In this document: positions 17,820 through 25,763 of the stretch, in pieces
Numbering within the stretch: the stretch's first letter is position 1
How the letters are laid out: every line of letters begins with the position of its first letter
DNA from: Agrobacterium rubi TR3 = NBRC 13261
Lineage (GTDB): Bacteria > Pseudomonadota > Alphaproteobacteria > Rhizobiales > Rhizobiaceae
DNA: 40,776 nt
Assembly: GCF_000739935.1 (NCBI RefSeq)
Contig: NZ_BBJU01000035.1
Coordinates: 1 to 40,776, forward strand
Direction: 5' to 3'
The notes under the pieces: model-generated
The model's input: only the letters and a program-made list of their open reading frames with translations
Databases searched by the model: none
What the model was told of the DNA's origin: nothing
Program-made: the position numbers and the translations under genes

Positions 17820-18875
17820 TTACGGCGTCATTGTTTCACTGCTAGGAAACAAAATGCGCTCCCAGGTTTTTCCATCGAAACGCAGCAAATCCTTTTCTCC
17901 CATCACCCACAACACCTCGTCGCCAACAGCAGAGACGGCGGAGACGTCATCAATGCCGGGAACGAGATCGCCTTCGACGCGCTCAAGTTTTGCCCCATCA
18001 AAAACAAAAAGACCGCGCGGACGACCAATACTGGACAGGTAAAGCTTGCCCTGAAAGCTCGCCATTCCGTTGAAAACAGGCGATCCTGGGACATTCAATT
18101 TGCGGAAGCCGTCACGGCTATTGCCAAAGAGAAAATTACCATCCCGTCCACAGGCATATACTGTGTCGGCATCGACCGCGTGGACTGCAAGTATTCCACT
18201 GTCTGCCTCCGTTTCGAGTTTTGAGATGCGCTCCCCGTCATAGTGATAAACGGCATTCTTTTCGCTGGCGAGATAAATGTCTTTCTCTGAAAGGCCCGCA
18301 ATGTCCCAAATAACATTAAGTGCGTTATCTAAAATCAATTTAGATGTAAGATCAAAATTTTCTTGAGTGTTATTAGAGGGGTCATGCATTTTAAACAAAT
18401 GCTGCCGAAGCTTAGAGCTTGGATCTAGTGTTGCGTCTGGCCCATCAAGAAATTTTGGGTCCAATATTTCCCACTCACCACCCGATGCTCGCTGGAGTAA
18501 CTGCCCTCCGTCACCACAAGCAAACAAATGTTCCCCAATTTGTCGTATCTTTCTAAGATAACCTAACCGATGGTCTTTCCGTATTGGCGCCTTCGCCGGA
18601 ATCAGAATTTCACGCGCCTTCGTATCGAAATCAACCGCAATACCGGCTTCCGCTAGAACATACAGAATGCGGTAAGACTGCTCCGCCGCCTCGTAAAGTG
18701 AGAGACTTGCGAGTGAAAAGTCGAAGGCTTCGTAAGACCATTCGCCATGATTGTACTGGCATATTGCTGTAAATGGCGTCGCAAGTTCCTGACCTTCCGG
18801 GTTCGTCCCAAGATAAGCAATATCGTAACTTACAGCGCATAGTCTCGTGAAACTGATTTTGGATTTTTTTTGCAT
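17820..18875 (-). CDS. Repeat-rich (beta-propeller-like) protein A, candidate cognate immunity protein
   Basis: This 351-residue protein starts nine bases after the effector stop codon. It is the intact, longest member of the local paralogue set. Repeating strand units include IAGLSEKDIYLASEKNAVYH, VDADTVYACGRDGNFLFGNS, FQGKLYLSSIG and GDEVLWVMGEKDLLRFDGKT, each about 40-45 residues apart, as expected for a beta-propeller. No signal peptide or membrane segment is seen, so it should be cytoplasmic. The nucleotide composition of its middle part is AT-richer than surrounding genes, suggesting transfer. Its place directly after a nuclease effector is the classical position of the immunity gene; this role is inferred, not shown. 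Confidence 0.7.
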   Translation of the reverse strand: MQKKSKISFTRLCAVSYDIAYLGTNPEGQELATPFTAICQYNHGEWSYEAFDFSLASLSLYEAAEQSYRILYVLAEAGIAVDFDTKAREILIPAKAPIRKDHRLGYLRKIRQIGEHLFACGDGGQLLQRASGGEWEILDPKFLDGPDATLDPSSKLRQHLFKMHDPSNNTQENFDLTSKLILDNALNVIWDIAGLSEKDIYLASEKNAVYHYDGERISKLETEADSGILAVHAVDADTVYACGRDGNFLFGNSRDGFRKLNVPGSPVFNGMASFQGKLYLSSIGRPRGLFVFDGAKLERVEGDLVPGIDDVSAVSAVGDEVLWVMGEKDLLRFDGKTWERILFPSSETMTP

Positions 18876-18884
18876 CGTCTTCTT

Positions 18885-20369
18885 TCAATGTTTTGTCGCC
18901 CGAACGCCATTTTTCAGTAATTCATAAGCTTTATCAACGCCCTCAATCGGTGGCGGAATAGTTGTGCGACCAAGAATGTCAGAAAATAGATTAGGGTGCT
19001 TTTGAAGCTCCAAAGTAATCTCAGCGACACATTTTCCACCCTTGGCTGAGATTGCGGCGCTCATAGAAATCGCAGTTATTGTACCGATATCCGTTGTACC
19101 TTGAGGTGTACTTGAGCCTGATCCGGCTGTGTAAACTTGCGTATCTGCAGCGTGGGCAAGGCCATGTTCACTACCGGCATCCGCCTTTTGGCCAAACAGA
19201 CAAATGGAGGGGCCTTCACCGAATTTTGGCAATCCTGGTATGCGCTTTTCATCGCGTTCAGCCTCTGCTCTTGTGCCATAACGCAGAGTATAATCTGGCA
19301 CAATGTGATGGGCCTGATATCCTGGACCGCACAGAGTATTACAACTCTTTTTCATTTTGTCGTACGATCCTACGTGGCAACCGCAGTCCTTCTTTTCTTC
19401 TTCGTCCTTCTTGGGTTTACCCAGAATGCTTGTATTTCCTTCAGTTCTTGAATGAGGCTCGGGTTTTTTATCGGTGCGCTGTGCAGTCGCCTCAATGCCT
19501 GAGCCATTCGGTACGTCATTATCGACGTAGTGTTCCTTCTGAGGCGGGTCACCAACCCATAAACCCTTCTTGTACCAATCTTGCGGTTGGTTCACATTTC
19601 GTTTCAGCCAATAATCTGCATATGACATGGCCTCCATTGCACCGGGTCCGCTTGGGGAGATTGTTTTGATGTTTTTCAACATGTTCACTATCTTCCACCA
19701 TCGACTTAGCTCTTCTGGCTTATTGTCATTGGCTGACGGTGGGATTTCGCCTTTTCCATTGAATCCATTTTGATTGAAAGGACTACCTCCGCTCGGAACC
19801 TGGCCCGGATTTACGGGATTACTGCTCTGCTGAACCGGAGTAGGAGCAACCGCAGTGTTTTGAGCATATTGCGCATTCATAACGAGCGGATCCGGCAATG
19901 CATCCGACATTATCTTGCCCTCATCCGAATCCTCAGCAGCCGTATCATCGGAAACTAAAAGAGGCGGCGTTGGGCCGAAAGACTTTTGATGTTTTGGCCA
20001 GACCAACTTGCCAGTGGTATTTTTGTTATTCATCCACCATTCGTCGCTATCCCGCGTGGCCCACTGACCTTCGATACGAACATTGTTCGAATGGCCTTTC
20101 CGGTGGCAGATAGAAGAAACTGTATTGGATTTGACACCCAATCCGGTGCCCGGTTCGTCGCCCATGCATTTTGTGACGATAGAGTTTTGCTTATGCGCCC
20201 GCTGGCCCGTCATGAACACACTGGAGGCCGTATTCGCATCGTCATCTTGATAGGCGATGATGCAGTAAGGCACTGGTGCCGTAGGAGAGCGACAGACGTC
20301 GGGGTACTTCGAAATAATGATGCCGTCGTGGGTCGCGCGGCTCGCTTCCCGAGGAGGGGGAATGCTCAT
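18885..20369 (-). CDS. PAAR-like (DUF4150) effector with C-terminal AHH/HNH-type nuclease
   Basis: This is a probable specialised type VI secretion effector of 494 residues. Residues 1-135 form a DUF4150 PAAR-like domain (NTASSVFMTGQRAHKQNSIV, then GDEPGTGLGVKSNTV), which would cap the VgrG spike. Residues 136-325 are a Pro/Asn-rich linker. The C-terminal toxin has CGCHVGSYDKMKKSCNTLCG, AHHIVPD (353-359), SIC (388-390) and EHGLAH (401-406), a pattern of the HNH/endonuclease VII superfamily, close to the AHH family and recalling Ntox15/Tde DNases of Agrobacterium. It overlaps the adaptor gene by four bases. Predicted activity: DNA cleavage in target cells. The PAAR part is fairly sure, the exact nuclease family less so. 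Confidence 0.8.
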   Translation of the reverse strand: MSIPPPREASRATHDGIIISKYPDVCRSPTAPVPYCIIAYQDDDANTASSVFMTGQRAHKQNSIVTKCMGDEPGTGLGVKSNTVSSICHRKGHSNNVRIEGQWATRDSDEWWMNNKNTTGKLVWPKHQKSFGPTPPLLVSDDTAAEDSDEGKIMSDALPDPLVMNAQYAQNTAVAPTPVQQSSNPVNPGQVPSGGSPFNQNGFNGKGEIPPSANDNKPEELSRWWKIVNMLKNIKTISPSGPGAMEAMSYADYWLKRNVNQPQDWYKKGLWVGDPPQKEHYVDNDVPNGSGIEATAQRTDKKPEPHSRTEGNTSILGKPKKDEEEKKDCGCHVGSYDKMKKSCNTLCGPGYQAHHIVPDYTLRYGTRAEAERDEKRIPGLPKFGEGPSICLFGQKADAGSEHGLAHAADTQVYTAGSGSSTPQGTTDIGTITAISMSAAISAKGGKCVAEITLELQKHPNLFSDILGRTTIPPPIEGVDKAYELLKNGVRATKH

Positions 20370-21436
20370 GCTGTCTCCTCCGACAGACCATCAATCGTTG
20401 CCCTTGGGAGACCAGACGTCCGCATCGCATTAAGTTCGTCCACGGTCAGCTCAATCCGCAGGAAGTTAGGGCAGATCGGCAGCCACGAGCGCCAAGTTAT
20501 GTCCACCTGGTATGGCGTTTGCCGAAGGTCGATGTGCAGGCCATCGAGATTAAGAAGAACCCGGACCTCTCGTCCATCACGCCACCGATAAAGCGCCGTG
20601 GGCTGTACACCGGGCAACGAAAACCGAAGGGTTCCGCCTCCCGGCGTCACGCGGGCAAGCTCGATAAACTCATCGCCTGCCAGGTAGCCTGGGTAAATCA
20701 TGTCAGGATGTGCAGACTGGTAGAAACGGTAATCGAAATCTTCCGGCAATTGCGGATGGCGCTCAGCTACCCACGCGTCGTCGTAGGTTCCTGCATATTG
20801 CTGTCTCAGACGCCAGAACGGCGGTACAGGTGAAAACCCCTTTGGCGTTTTGCTGGCGAAAATGTCGGAATAGTCATCGTCGAGTGAATCAATCAGAGCA
20901 ACAGGTAATGCATCATCGTTTTCGTTACCCTCTCTCGGTGGTCTTTTGATCCCTATAGGATTTTGCGGCACCTCTGGATCGTCATTCTGATCCCAACTCA
21001 GATCGCCCGCCGCATTCCGATAATCCATTGCCACTTCATCGATCGGTTCAGGTGCTGAGAGGCGCCAGCTTTTGGCGCGCCAAAGCCAATGGCGACGTCC
21101 ATTGATGCGAACAGCATTCGCCCACTTGCCGATGCGCACCCCAGCAATCCACTCGGTGCTGGGGTGGCCCGTGGGAGCGTAAGCTTTTCCAAGAATGCTG
21201 ATATCGGTTGACGGCTTGAACGGTACGAGATCGGCTGCTTTCAACAAAGGCGTCGTATGAGGATCTCCTTCATACTCATCGACCAGAACAAGCTCCTGCT
21301 CAGGGGCAAGAGCAAGTTCACCATCCTCGTCAATCGTGTACCGGCCACGAACAGCGATTACGCCCATGTCATGGCCATCACGATGGGCCTGCTCAAAGCC
21401 GATTGCGGCAAAAGGGGTGTTGTTCCGTCCGAGCAT
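20366..21436 (-). CDS. DUF2169 effector adaptor/chaperone
   Basis: The protein is 356 residues and carries DUF2169 over most of its length. Landmarks are an N-terminal FAAIGFEQAHRDGHDMGVIA strand pair, the DISILGKAYAPTGHP motif, WIAGVRIGKWANAVRINGRR, and a middle FWRLRQQYAGTYDDAWVAER motif followed by GDEFIELARVTPGG. In Agrobacterium a DUF2169 protein is needed to load the Tde2 DNase, whose N-terminus is PAAR-like, onto its VgrG. Here the gene sits between vgrG (8-base gap, GAGGTGG upstream of the start) and the PAAR effector (4-base overlap), the same logic. It would act in the cytoplasm before secretion. All usual motifs are present and the gene looks intact. Confidence 0.88.
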   Translation of the reverse strand: MLGRNNTPFAAIGFEQAHRDGHDMGVIAVRGRYTIDEDGELALAPEQELVLVDEYEGDPHTTPLLKAADLVPFKPSTDISILGKAYAPTGHPSTEWIAGVRIGKWANAVRINGRRHWLWRAKSWRLSAPEPIDEVAMDYRNAAGDLSWDQNDDPEVPQNPIGIKRPPREGNENDDALPVALIDSLDDDYSDIFASKTPKGFSPVPPFWRLRQQYAGTYDDAWVAERHPQLPEDFDYRFYQSAHPDMIYPGYLAGDEFIELARVTPGGGTLRFSLPGVQPTALYRWRDGREVRVLLNLDGLHIDLRQTPYQVDITWRSWLPICPNFLRIELTVDELNAMRTSGLPRATIDGLSEETA

Positions 21437-21444
21437 AGCCCACC

Positions 21445-23130
21445 TCAGTTCAGGTCGATAACGTCACCGTTGATCTGAACATGGCCGGAGGCCGCGAAAT
21501 TGAATTTCGTGCCTGTGATCGTCACATTCCCATCCTTGTCCATCATCAATTTCGACTGGCCGCACTTAATAATGAATTCCTCTCCGGCATTGATTGTCAT
21601 CGTGTGACCAACCGTGGTGTTTTTGTAGACACCGATCTGCTCGGTCCGGGCGATACCAATCGTGTCGGTACGAAATTTCTCGATCACAGTGGTGACGATG
21701 CCGCTCAGTGGGAACAACTTGCTAAGAAGCCCACCCAGCGCAGAGCCAGTGGACGTCTGCTCGCTGCCCGCACCCTTGGCAAAATTACCAGCATTGGTGA
21801 CATCAGCGTTTGCCATGAGCGAGGAGGCCTCCGTCGCCACACCGGAAGACGCAATCGCACCAGCAAATTGTTGAAGCAGGGGATTATCAATCGCCGCTGC
21901 ACCATTCTTGCTGTCAAGACCGCCAGCCGCAGCAATGCCGCTCAAAATTCCTAACAACGGGACGCCGCTCGCTCCACCACCAACCGTCAGGTTCATCGAC
22001 CCGCCAATTTTCTCCTGATGGTTCTGCCCGACATCGATGGATTTGTTTTGCCCCACGCTTTCGACCTGGTGAGCTTCAACACGCTTCACGCGGTTGTTGA
22101 GAACTTTGAGGGTCTGGTCCTTCTGCGCGTGAAGAAACATGTTCTCTTGTCCAGCTTCATCTTCAAAGGACAGTTCGTTATACCCTTGGCCTTTGTGGGT
22201 GTTCGAGCGGAGCACCATCCGCGTCTTGTTGCCAGGAAGATCATAAGGTACCCCATTGGCGGGGTTGGGCACGACGCCCGTCACCAGCGGGCGATCGGGA
22301 TCGCCATCGACAAAGGCAACCATGACTTCCATCCCAATACGACCTTCGCCGATGTCGCGCAGCAAATCTAGGCCACCACGCATACCGAACTTTCCGTCAG
22401 CCAACTGACGAAGAGCGAAATATGGTGCCGCTAGCTGCCGTGCATCGCCGTCGGACGAGTCGAGGAGCGTGTGTGCGTCACCGAACACATCAATGTACAA
22501 TGCTATGGCCTCGGCCGCTGCGGTAGCCAGTTTTTTGTGACAGAATGCATGCAGTTCTTCGTCTTCGTCGAATTCGCCGTGGTCCCATGAATCTTGGAAA
22601 GTTTGGAGGTCAAGCGCGATGGATTCGCTTTGGCGCTCCAATCTTTCAATCTTCCGCTCTGTCACATTGGTGGAGTAAGCGCTCAGTACGGCTTTTCGAC
22701 CTGACTCTGACCGCGCGCATTCCGTGTCCGCATCACGAACATTTTTTATTTCGTCGGCGCGCAGAACCTTCGATTTGTTGAGGAGGCGGATGGTTTCGCG
22801 TTGCGCGACCTCGGTAGCCTCTGCGAACTCGTTGATCGCGGCGATCGAAATGCCGCTGCCGATCAGAAGTTCCCGATGAATAGAGAAGGGAGACGATTTT
22901 GGACTTAAGATGGCTGCAGTTTTCTGTAGCTGCTCGATCTCCCGGAGGGACATATTGGCGTGCATCGACAGGAAAGTCTGGACTTGCGCCGAATCCAGTC
23001 CAGCTAGGTCATCAAAAGAAAGCGCGGCATCAACGTACAGCTTCGTGATTTCTTTATTTATCAAGATCAGTTTGTTCGCCACCTTGGACAGTTTGGCTTT
23101 CTGATCGAGTAGCATTTGGTTGGTCGTCAT
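21445..23130 (-). CDS. vgrG: Chimeric VgrG spike protein lacking the gp27-like domain
   Basis: The protein is 561 residues from ATG 23130, chosen for GGAG seven bases upstream; an ATG at 23166 would add 12. The C-terminal half is VgrG: GRIGMEVMVAFVDGDPDRPL (about 262-281), VPYDLPGNKTRMVLRSNTHK with GQGYNELSFEDEAGQENMF, then gp5-like repeats (QVESVGQNKSIDVGQNHQEK) and a DUF2345-like tail ending in VQINGDVIDLN. A Gly/Ala-rich stretch (about 383-478) interrupts the beta-helix. The N-terminal 260 residues have none of the gp27-like or OB-fold start motifs of VgrG; they are helical and charged. Either a fusion replaced the front half or this is a rare VgrG form. It heads the operon with the adaptor and effector. 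Confidence 0.8.
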   Translation of the reverse strand: MTTNQMLLDQKAKLSKVANKLILINKEITKLYVDAALSFDDLAGLDSAQVQTFLSMHANMSLREIEQLQKTAAILSPKSSPFSIHRELLIGSGISIAAINEFAEATEVAQRETIRLLNKSKVLRADEIKNVRDADTECARSESGRKAVLSAYSTNVTERKIERLERQSESIALDLQTFQDSWDHGEFDEDEELHAFCHKKLATAAAEAIALYIDVFGDAHTLLDSSDGDARQLAAPYFALRQLADGKFGMRGGLDLLRDIGEGRIGMEVMVAFVDGDPDRPLVTGVVPNPANGVPYDLPGNKTRMVLRSNTHKGQGYNELSFEDEAGQENMFLHAQKDQTLKVLNNRVKRVEAHQVESVGQNKSIDVGQNHQEKIGGSMNLTVGGGASGVPLLGILSGIAAAGGLDSKNGAAAIDNPLLQQFAGAIASSGVATEASSLMANADVTNAGNFAKGAGSEQTSTGSALGGLLSKLFPLSGIVTTVIEKFRTDTIGIARTEQIGVYKNTTVGHTMTINAGEEFIIKCGQSKLMMDKDGNVTITGTKFNFAASGHVQINGDVIDLN

Positions 23131-23351
23131 GGGGCGGCTCCGACAGGCGAGCGCGACCTTTACCATCCGAAGGTTGAATTAAACCGAAAAGCTAAAGTGA
23201 AGGAATTATAAATTGGCAGGAGTTGAGGTGCGAGGGCACGAAGTGTTATCGTAAGGAAAACCAACATCTGAGACGCACCGTCAAGGACGAGGTTGGCCAC
23301 CTGAGGTCGAAGGATCTCGTCACGGTTTGCCCGTGCCAAGGTGTGATCCGG

Positions 23352-23912
23352 TTATATTGTTGGTTCTGTAAAAGACCCTTTAATTACAGGCAATTCGATT
23401 GGCTCCACGGACATCACTTCCCATCTATCGGTCATCGGGTTGTAGACGCCTGGAAGTCTGAAGTGACGGTCAATCTCCGCAAAATCGCCGTCGGTCGTCA
23501 GGATGGGCGTTCCGTAGGTGATTGCGACCGCTGAGATCATTAAGTCGTGGCTGACCCTTTGGCGTCTTTGGGCGGGGTTGGGAAACCAGAACTTTTTCAG
23601 CGCCGGACTAGCCATCATCTGCGCAAGTATGTCCTCCGTTTCACGCCCCAATCCCAAATAGAAGAAATTCGATTGTTCAATATCCTCAATCGCCCGTAGG
23701 ACACGAGCTTTTGTGTCCTCGTCTCTTGAAAGATAAAGACCGCGCTTTATCTCGATTAGAACTGGAAAGCATATGCACAGGTGCGCGACTTCGGAGGCTT
23801 CCGCCAGCCAATCTCTTAGGCCTTCAGGTGGACGCTTCCTTGCACGAGCGCTGAGTATCGTCGTGTCCAGAAGCAGCATCGGCCTAATGGATTTGTTATC
23901 CTGTTTTAGCAT
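23352..23912 (-). CDS. PIN-domain ribonuclease toxin (VapC-like)
   Basis: This 186-residue protein starts at ATG 23912 with GGAAAG five bases upstream; upstream codons in frame overlap the divergent gene and look unnatural. The PIN active-site acids are visible: D16 in LLLDTTILSARA, E54 in FPVLIEIKRG, D123 in SHDLMISAVAI, and D141/D143 in ILTTDGDFAEID. PIN proteins are Mg-dependent ribonucleases that usually act as toxins on tRNA or rRNA. A small candidate antitoxin gene is divergent, about 100 bases away, which is unusual because VapBC pairs are normally co-directional. The gene is 221 bases upstream of vgrG in the same direction. Confidence 0.85.
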   Translation of the reverse strand: MLKQDNKSIRPMLLLDTTILSARARKRPPEGLRDWLAEASEVAHLCICFPVLIEIKRGLYLSRDEDTKARVLRAIEDIEQSNFFYLGLGRETEDILAQMMASPALKKFWFPNPAQRRQRVSHDLMISAVAITYGTPILTTDGDFAEIDRHFRLPGVYNPMTDRWEVMSVEPIELPVIKGSFTEPTI

Positions 23913-24013
23913 CGTCTTTCCAAAGATCGATTTGCCGTTCTCGGCAGAAAACAGTACAATTGAACCGGCGTCAAAATATTTGGTCTCATGGGACTTTGAA
24001 GGTACCAACTCGT
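23913..24013. promoter_or_regulatory. Divergent control region between PIN gene and candidate antitoxin gene
   Basis: These about 100 bases must hold both promoters and any operator for the PIN gene (minus) and the small gene (plus). I could not fix clear -35/-10 boxes by eye. GAAGGT upstream of ATG 24014 is a possible ribosome-binding site. Confidence 0.35.
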
Positions 24014-24205
24014 ATGAACAAGGCGTGGACTCGGAAGCAAGCGGAAAGTGACCCGAAAGAGCTGTTCGACGCGTCAAAAGACGGTCCGCAGATCATAGAG
24101 GATGTCGACGGTCACTTCGTTCTGACGTTTAGCCGCACGGGGAAGATGCCTGTAAAGGACTGGGCTAAACTCCCAGGTACCCTAGATGACGACGAAGAGT
24201 TGTAG
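24014..24205 (+). CDS. Small candidate antitoxin
   Basis: This acidic 63-residue protein begins MNKAWTRKQAESDPKELFDA and contains KDGPQIIEDVDGHFVLTF. The alternation of a short helix and the segment GPQ...DG is like Phd/YefM or prevent-host-death antitoxins, although short. ATG 24014 was preferred to the track of in-frame codons back to 23960. It is divergent from the PIN toxin, an odd arrangement, and its end overlaps the start of the next gene by 20 bases. Antitoxin function is inferred from size, acidity and neighbourhood. Confidence 0.6.
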   Translation: MNKAWTRKQAESDPKELFDASKDGPQIIEDVDGHFVLTFSRTGKMPVKDWAKLPGTLDDDEEL

Positions 24206-24503
24206 TGTCTGTTCCCACGACGACTTGCCAGAGTTCCAGCGATGTCTAGCGCGTCTCCCTACGGGTTTCTGCACGGTGGAATCTGAAGGTGATAGGTGGG
24301 GTGTAACAGTGCGCCGATCCGACGATCAAAGACGCATCTGGCTCTACGCCGAGCAGCTCTCTGGTAACGACGTTGTGTCGTTCAACTTCTATCTCGCCTC
24401 AGGGAGGCGTCCTACTCTTAAACCCTGCGAAATGTCTTCTGCCAAAGTGGTGAATTTTGTGGTGAACCTTTGCCCTCAACCAGACGACGCGCCTTCAAAC
24501 TAG
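24186..24503 (+). CDS. Hypothetical protein overlapping the antitoxin gene
   Basis: The 105-residue frame starts at ATG 24186, inside the 3' end of the antitoxin gene, which suggests translational coupling. It has CSVCSHDDLPEF near the N-terminus and WLYAEQLSGNDVVSFNFYLA with PCEMSSAKVVNFVVNL later. The composition is natural and I have seen similar short proteins in rhizobia without known function. It could be a third part of the toxin-antitoxin locus or unrelated. No catalytic motif or membrane segment is visible. Confidence 0.5.
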   Translation: MTTKSCSVCSHDDLPEFQRCLARLPTGFCTVESEGDRWGVTVRRSDDQRRIWLYAEQLSGNDVVSFNFYLASGRRPTLKPCEMSSAKVVNFVVNLCPQPDDAPSN

Positions 24504-24569
24504 AAGCGGTGGGGTAGGAAACCTCTTTCAGGCAGTCTGCGTCTCGGCCCAGCGATCACAAGCCAAGTT

Positions 24570-25505
24570 CTAGCTGTGGGGTTTGCTGCCCACATAGCGA
24601 AAAGAGCTGACGTCAAGCGCGCGACTAGCCTGCGCCTCTGCGAGGACCCAGTTTTTGAAAGTGGCTATCTTGGAAGAGCGTCGTCGCGCCTCCTGATAAA
24701 CGAGCCAGTAAGAGCGACCGTCATCAGCGATCACGTCGGAGAGCATGACCAACCGCCCTCGGACCAGATCCTCTCGAAACAGATAGGGCGTCAATAGAGC
24801 CACACCCTCTCCGTTTACCGCAGAAAGATATTCGAGGTTTTGGGCGCCAAAGGAGATATCCGGCCCCTCCGGGATAGGAGCGTCAGGAAACCCGGCCGCA
24901 GAAAACCAAAGCTTCCACCAAGGGTCATAACGGGCGATCAGAGGTACACCCAAGAGGTCCGGGGGATTAAACAGTGGCCCATTCTTCGCCAGAAAGTCGG
25001 GGCTGCACATCGGGGTAAAACTTATCGGAAACAGTTCATGTGAACGCAGATTTGGCCAGTTTCCTACTCCCGTCCAGATCCCAATGTCATTCCCGTTCAC
25101 GTCGAGAGGCTGCATATGCGACGCTTGGACCTTCAACGCAATCAACGGGTAGGCCGATTGATAATGTTTGAGCCTAGGCGTGAGCCAAGTCGCCGCGAGG
25201 CTTGGTAGAACAGAGATTGACAAGTTGTTCTCATCGCGATCGCGGAACTCTTTGAAGGCCGTCCGGAGAAGGTCAAATGCCTCCGACACGCCCTCTGCCA
25301 AAGCCTCTCCTGCAGGTGTCAACGCAAGCTTTCCCGCGCCTCGGGCGAATAACTGTTGTCCTGTTGTCGTCTCAAGCGCCCTGACTTGCTGGCTTACGGC
25401 AGCCTGGGTTATTCCAAGTTCCTCTGCGGCGCGTGTGAAATTGAGATGGCGCGCGGCGGCCTCGAATGCGCGGACGGACGTTAGATGAGGTAGTTTCTGC
25501 GTCAT
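24570..25505 (-). CDS. LysR-type transcriptional regulator (GcvA-like)
   Basis: The protein is 311 residues from ATG 25505, typical for LysR proteins; the frame extends to 25592 but the family starts at LPHLTSVRAFEAAARHLNFT. The winged helix-turn-helix is residues 8-65, with RAAEELGITQAAVSQQVRAL and LFARGAGKLALTPAGEAL. The C-terminal effector domain (about 90-300) has the usual LSISVLPSLAATWLTPRL. The match to GcvA-type regulators is in the helix-turn-helix. It is divergent from the gene cluster starting at 25764, the classical LysR arrangement, so it probably controls that cluster with a pathway metabolite as co-inducer. Confidence 0.92.
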   Translation of the reverse strand: MTQKLPHLTSVRAFEAAARHLNFTRAAEELGITQAAVSQQVRALETTTGQQLFARGAGKLALTPAGEALAEGVSEAFDLLRTAFKEFRDRDENNLSISVLPSLAATWLTPRLKHYQSAYPLIALKVQASHMQPLDVNGNDIGIWTGVGNWPNLRSHELFPISFTPMCSPDFLAKNGPLFNPPDLLGVPLIARYDPWWKLWFSAAGFPDAPIPEGPDISFGAQNLEYLSAVNGEGVALLTPYLFREDLVRGRLVMLSDVIADDGRSYWLVYQEARRRSSKIATFKNWVLAEAQASRALDVSSFRYVGSKPHS

Positions 25506-25763
25506 GCCATTAGCCCTGCTTATGGTACCCTTCGACAATCTATTTTGCTCTTTCCGCACGACCGCGGCATATACGGCCAGCAAAACACTCATACATAGTA
25601 TCCCTTTCAGATTTCAAGTGATGGTTAGTGAACGAGCTTCGTGGCAGTCGTGTGCCACTGACTGTGACGCGTCGATTAGTGCCTATGCTTGGTAACGAGC
25701 GCGCGCCGCGCATCCTGCAAATCTGGACGGACCTAATCTCGTAGTCTTGATAGGGTTTTCATA
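25506..25763. promoter_or_regulatory. Divergent intergenic region controlling the LysR gene and the biosynthetic cluster
   Basis: This 258-base stretch separates the LysR gene from the ATP-grasp gene. LysR proteins usually bind T-N11-A palindromes here, but I could not single out one box with confidence. A GATAGGG sequence precedes ATG 25764 as a weak ribosome-binding site. No gene in the stretch is credible. Confidence 0.45.

Noticed and set aside
19079..20591. Long plus-strand frames opposite the effector and adaptor genes
   Set aside because: They are antisense to genes with clear domains and have Cys/Arg/His-rich, unlikely products.
25504..25695. Plus-strand 63-codon frame between LysR and ATP-grasp genes
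   Set aside because: It overlaps the LysR start and has unlikely composition with no ribosome-binding site.
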